Below are positions 32,142 to 32,264 of a DNA stretch of 32,264 nucleotides, in pieces (position 1 is the first letter of the stretch; every line of letters starts with the position of its first letter). The stretch covers positions 11,057 to 43,320 of the forward strand of contig DICP01000018.1 in NCBI GenBank assembly GCA_002417685.1, read 5' to 3'. Below the pieces are notes generated by a model. The model saw only the letters and a program-made list of their open reading frames with translations, did no database searches and was not told where the DNA came from. The position numbers and the translations under genes were made by a program. This DNA is from Candidatus Mesolinea sp. UBA5823 (lineage in GTDB: Bacteria; Chloroflexota; Anaerolineae; Anaerolineales; Anaerolineaceae).

Positions 32142-32264
32142 TCACTCAAACCAATCCACCACCATATCTTCCAGGTCATCGAGGTCTACGTCTTCCTCGC
32201 TGACCACCTTACCAAGCACCGATTGGCCCGCCAAAATCACGCTTTTAACGTTGCCACTGCGTAA
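32142..32264 (-). CDS. C-terminus of an unidentified protein (5' end outside window)
   Basis: The - strand is open in one frame from the window edge to a TGA at 32142-32144, giving 40 residues: LRSGNVKSVILAGQSVLGKV, then an acidic end with SEEDVDLDDLEDMVVDWFE. Regular codons and the acidic amphipathic end suggest the tail of a real gene whose start lies to the right. I cannot identify the family. Its stop is about 70 bases ahead of the IS orfA start. Confidence 0.5.
   Translation of the reverse strand, partial: LRSGNVKSVILAGQSVLGKVVSEEDVDLDDLEDMVVDWFE

Noticed and set aside
32074..32145. Longer N-terminus for the IS3 orfA product
   Set aside because: The GTG at 32145 directly abuts the previous stop and adds non-homologous residues; the ATG at 32073 has GAGG at the right distance.

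Overview
The window looks like chromosomal DNA from a member of the Chloroflexota, most likely class Anaerolineae. This is an inference from gene content and style. Exported proteins carry long Thr/Pro linkers, there are DUF4013 and PII-like c-di-AMP receptor proteins, a CnoX-type thioredoxin-TPR protein, and L,D-transpeptidases in an otherwise glycan-rich surface locus. No rRNA, tRNA or CRISPR array was seen.

Left part (1-8216, + strand): cell-surface polysaccharide genes. They start with the 3' end of a dTDP-4-dehydrorhamnose reductase gene (rfbD). A coiled-coil-tailed glycosyltransferase and a large GT2-GT4 fusion follow, coupled by TAATG. An AT-rich pair comes next, a membrane-anchored sulfatase-superfamily protein and a small exported protein. 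The part ends with a polytopic GT-C/DUF2142-like protein. A decaying Thr/Pro-rich fragment (8228-8521, - strand) separates it from a housekeeping operon: hom, folK and a second GT-C-like membrane protein (8806-12121).

Middle (12177-22476, + strand): a promoter drives a sulfate-activation operon of TSUP transporter, cysC, cysD and cysN. No reductase genes are present. CysN ends in an APS-kinase-like domain that has lost its P-loop lysine, DGD motif and catalytic serine. Directly after it is a tightly overlapping glycan operon: GT4, Wzx-type flippase, polysaccharide pyruvyltransferase and two tandem GT4 paralogues. PAPS made here may feed glycan sulfation rather than sulfur assimilation (inference).

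Right part (22466-32264, mostly - strand): a lipoprotein gene, then on the + strand a strongly signalled secreted repeat protein with a textbook terminator. After these come a CnoX-like thioredoxin-TPR protein, an unknown protein, and a peptidoglycan operon read as amidase, Thr/Pro-linker L,D-transpeptidase and Tat-type L,D-transpeptidase. An AMMECR1 gene (+) follows. An operon of two dissimilar PII-like c-di-AMP receptors plus a DUF4013 membrane protein (-) has a good promoter, and its terminator is embedded in the AMMECR1 stop codon region. The window ends with a MITE-like inverted repeat, a solitary IS3-type orfA and the C-terminus of an unidentified gene.

The most noteworthy items are the pseudo-APS-kinase tail on CysN inside a glycan locus and the c-di-AMP receptor pair. 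In that pair one paralogue keeps the ligand residues but has a short C-terminal loop, and the other shows the opposite.
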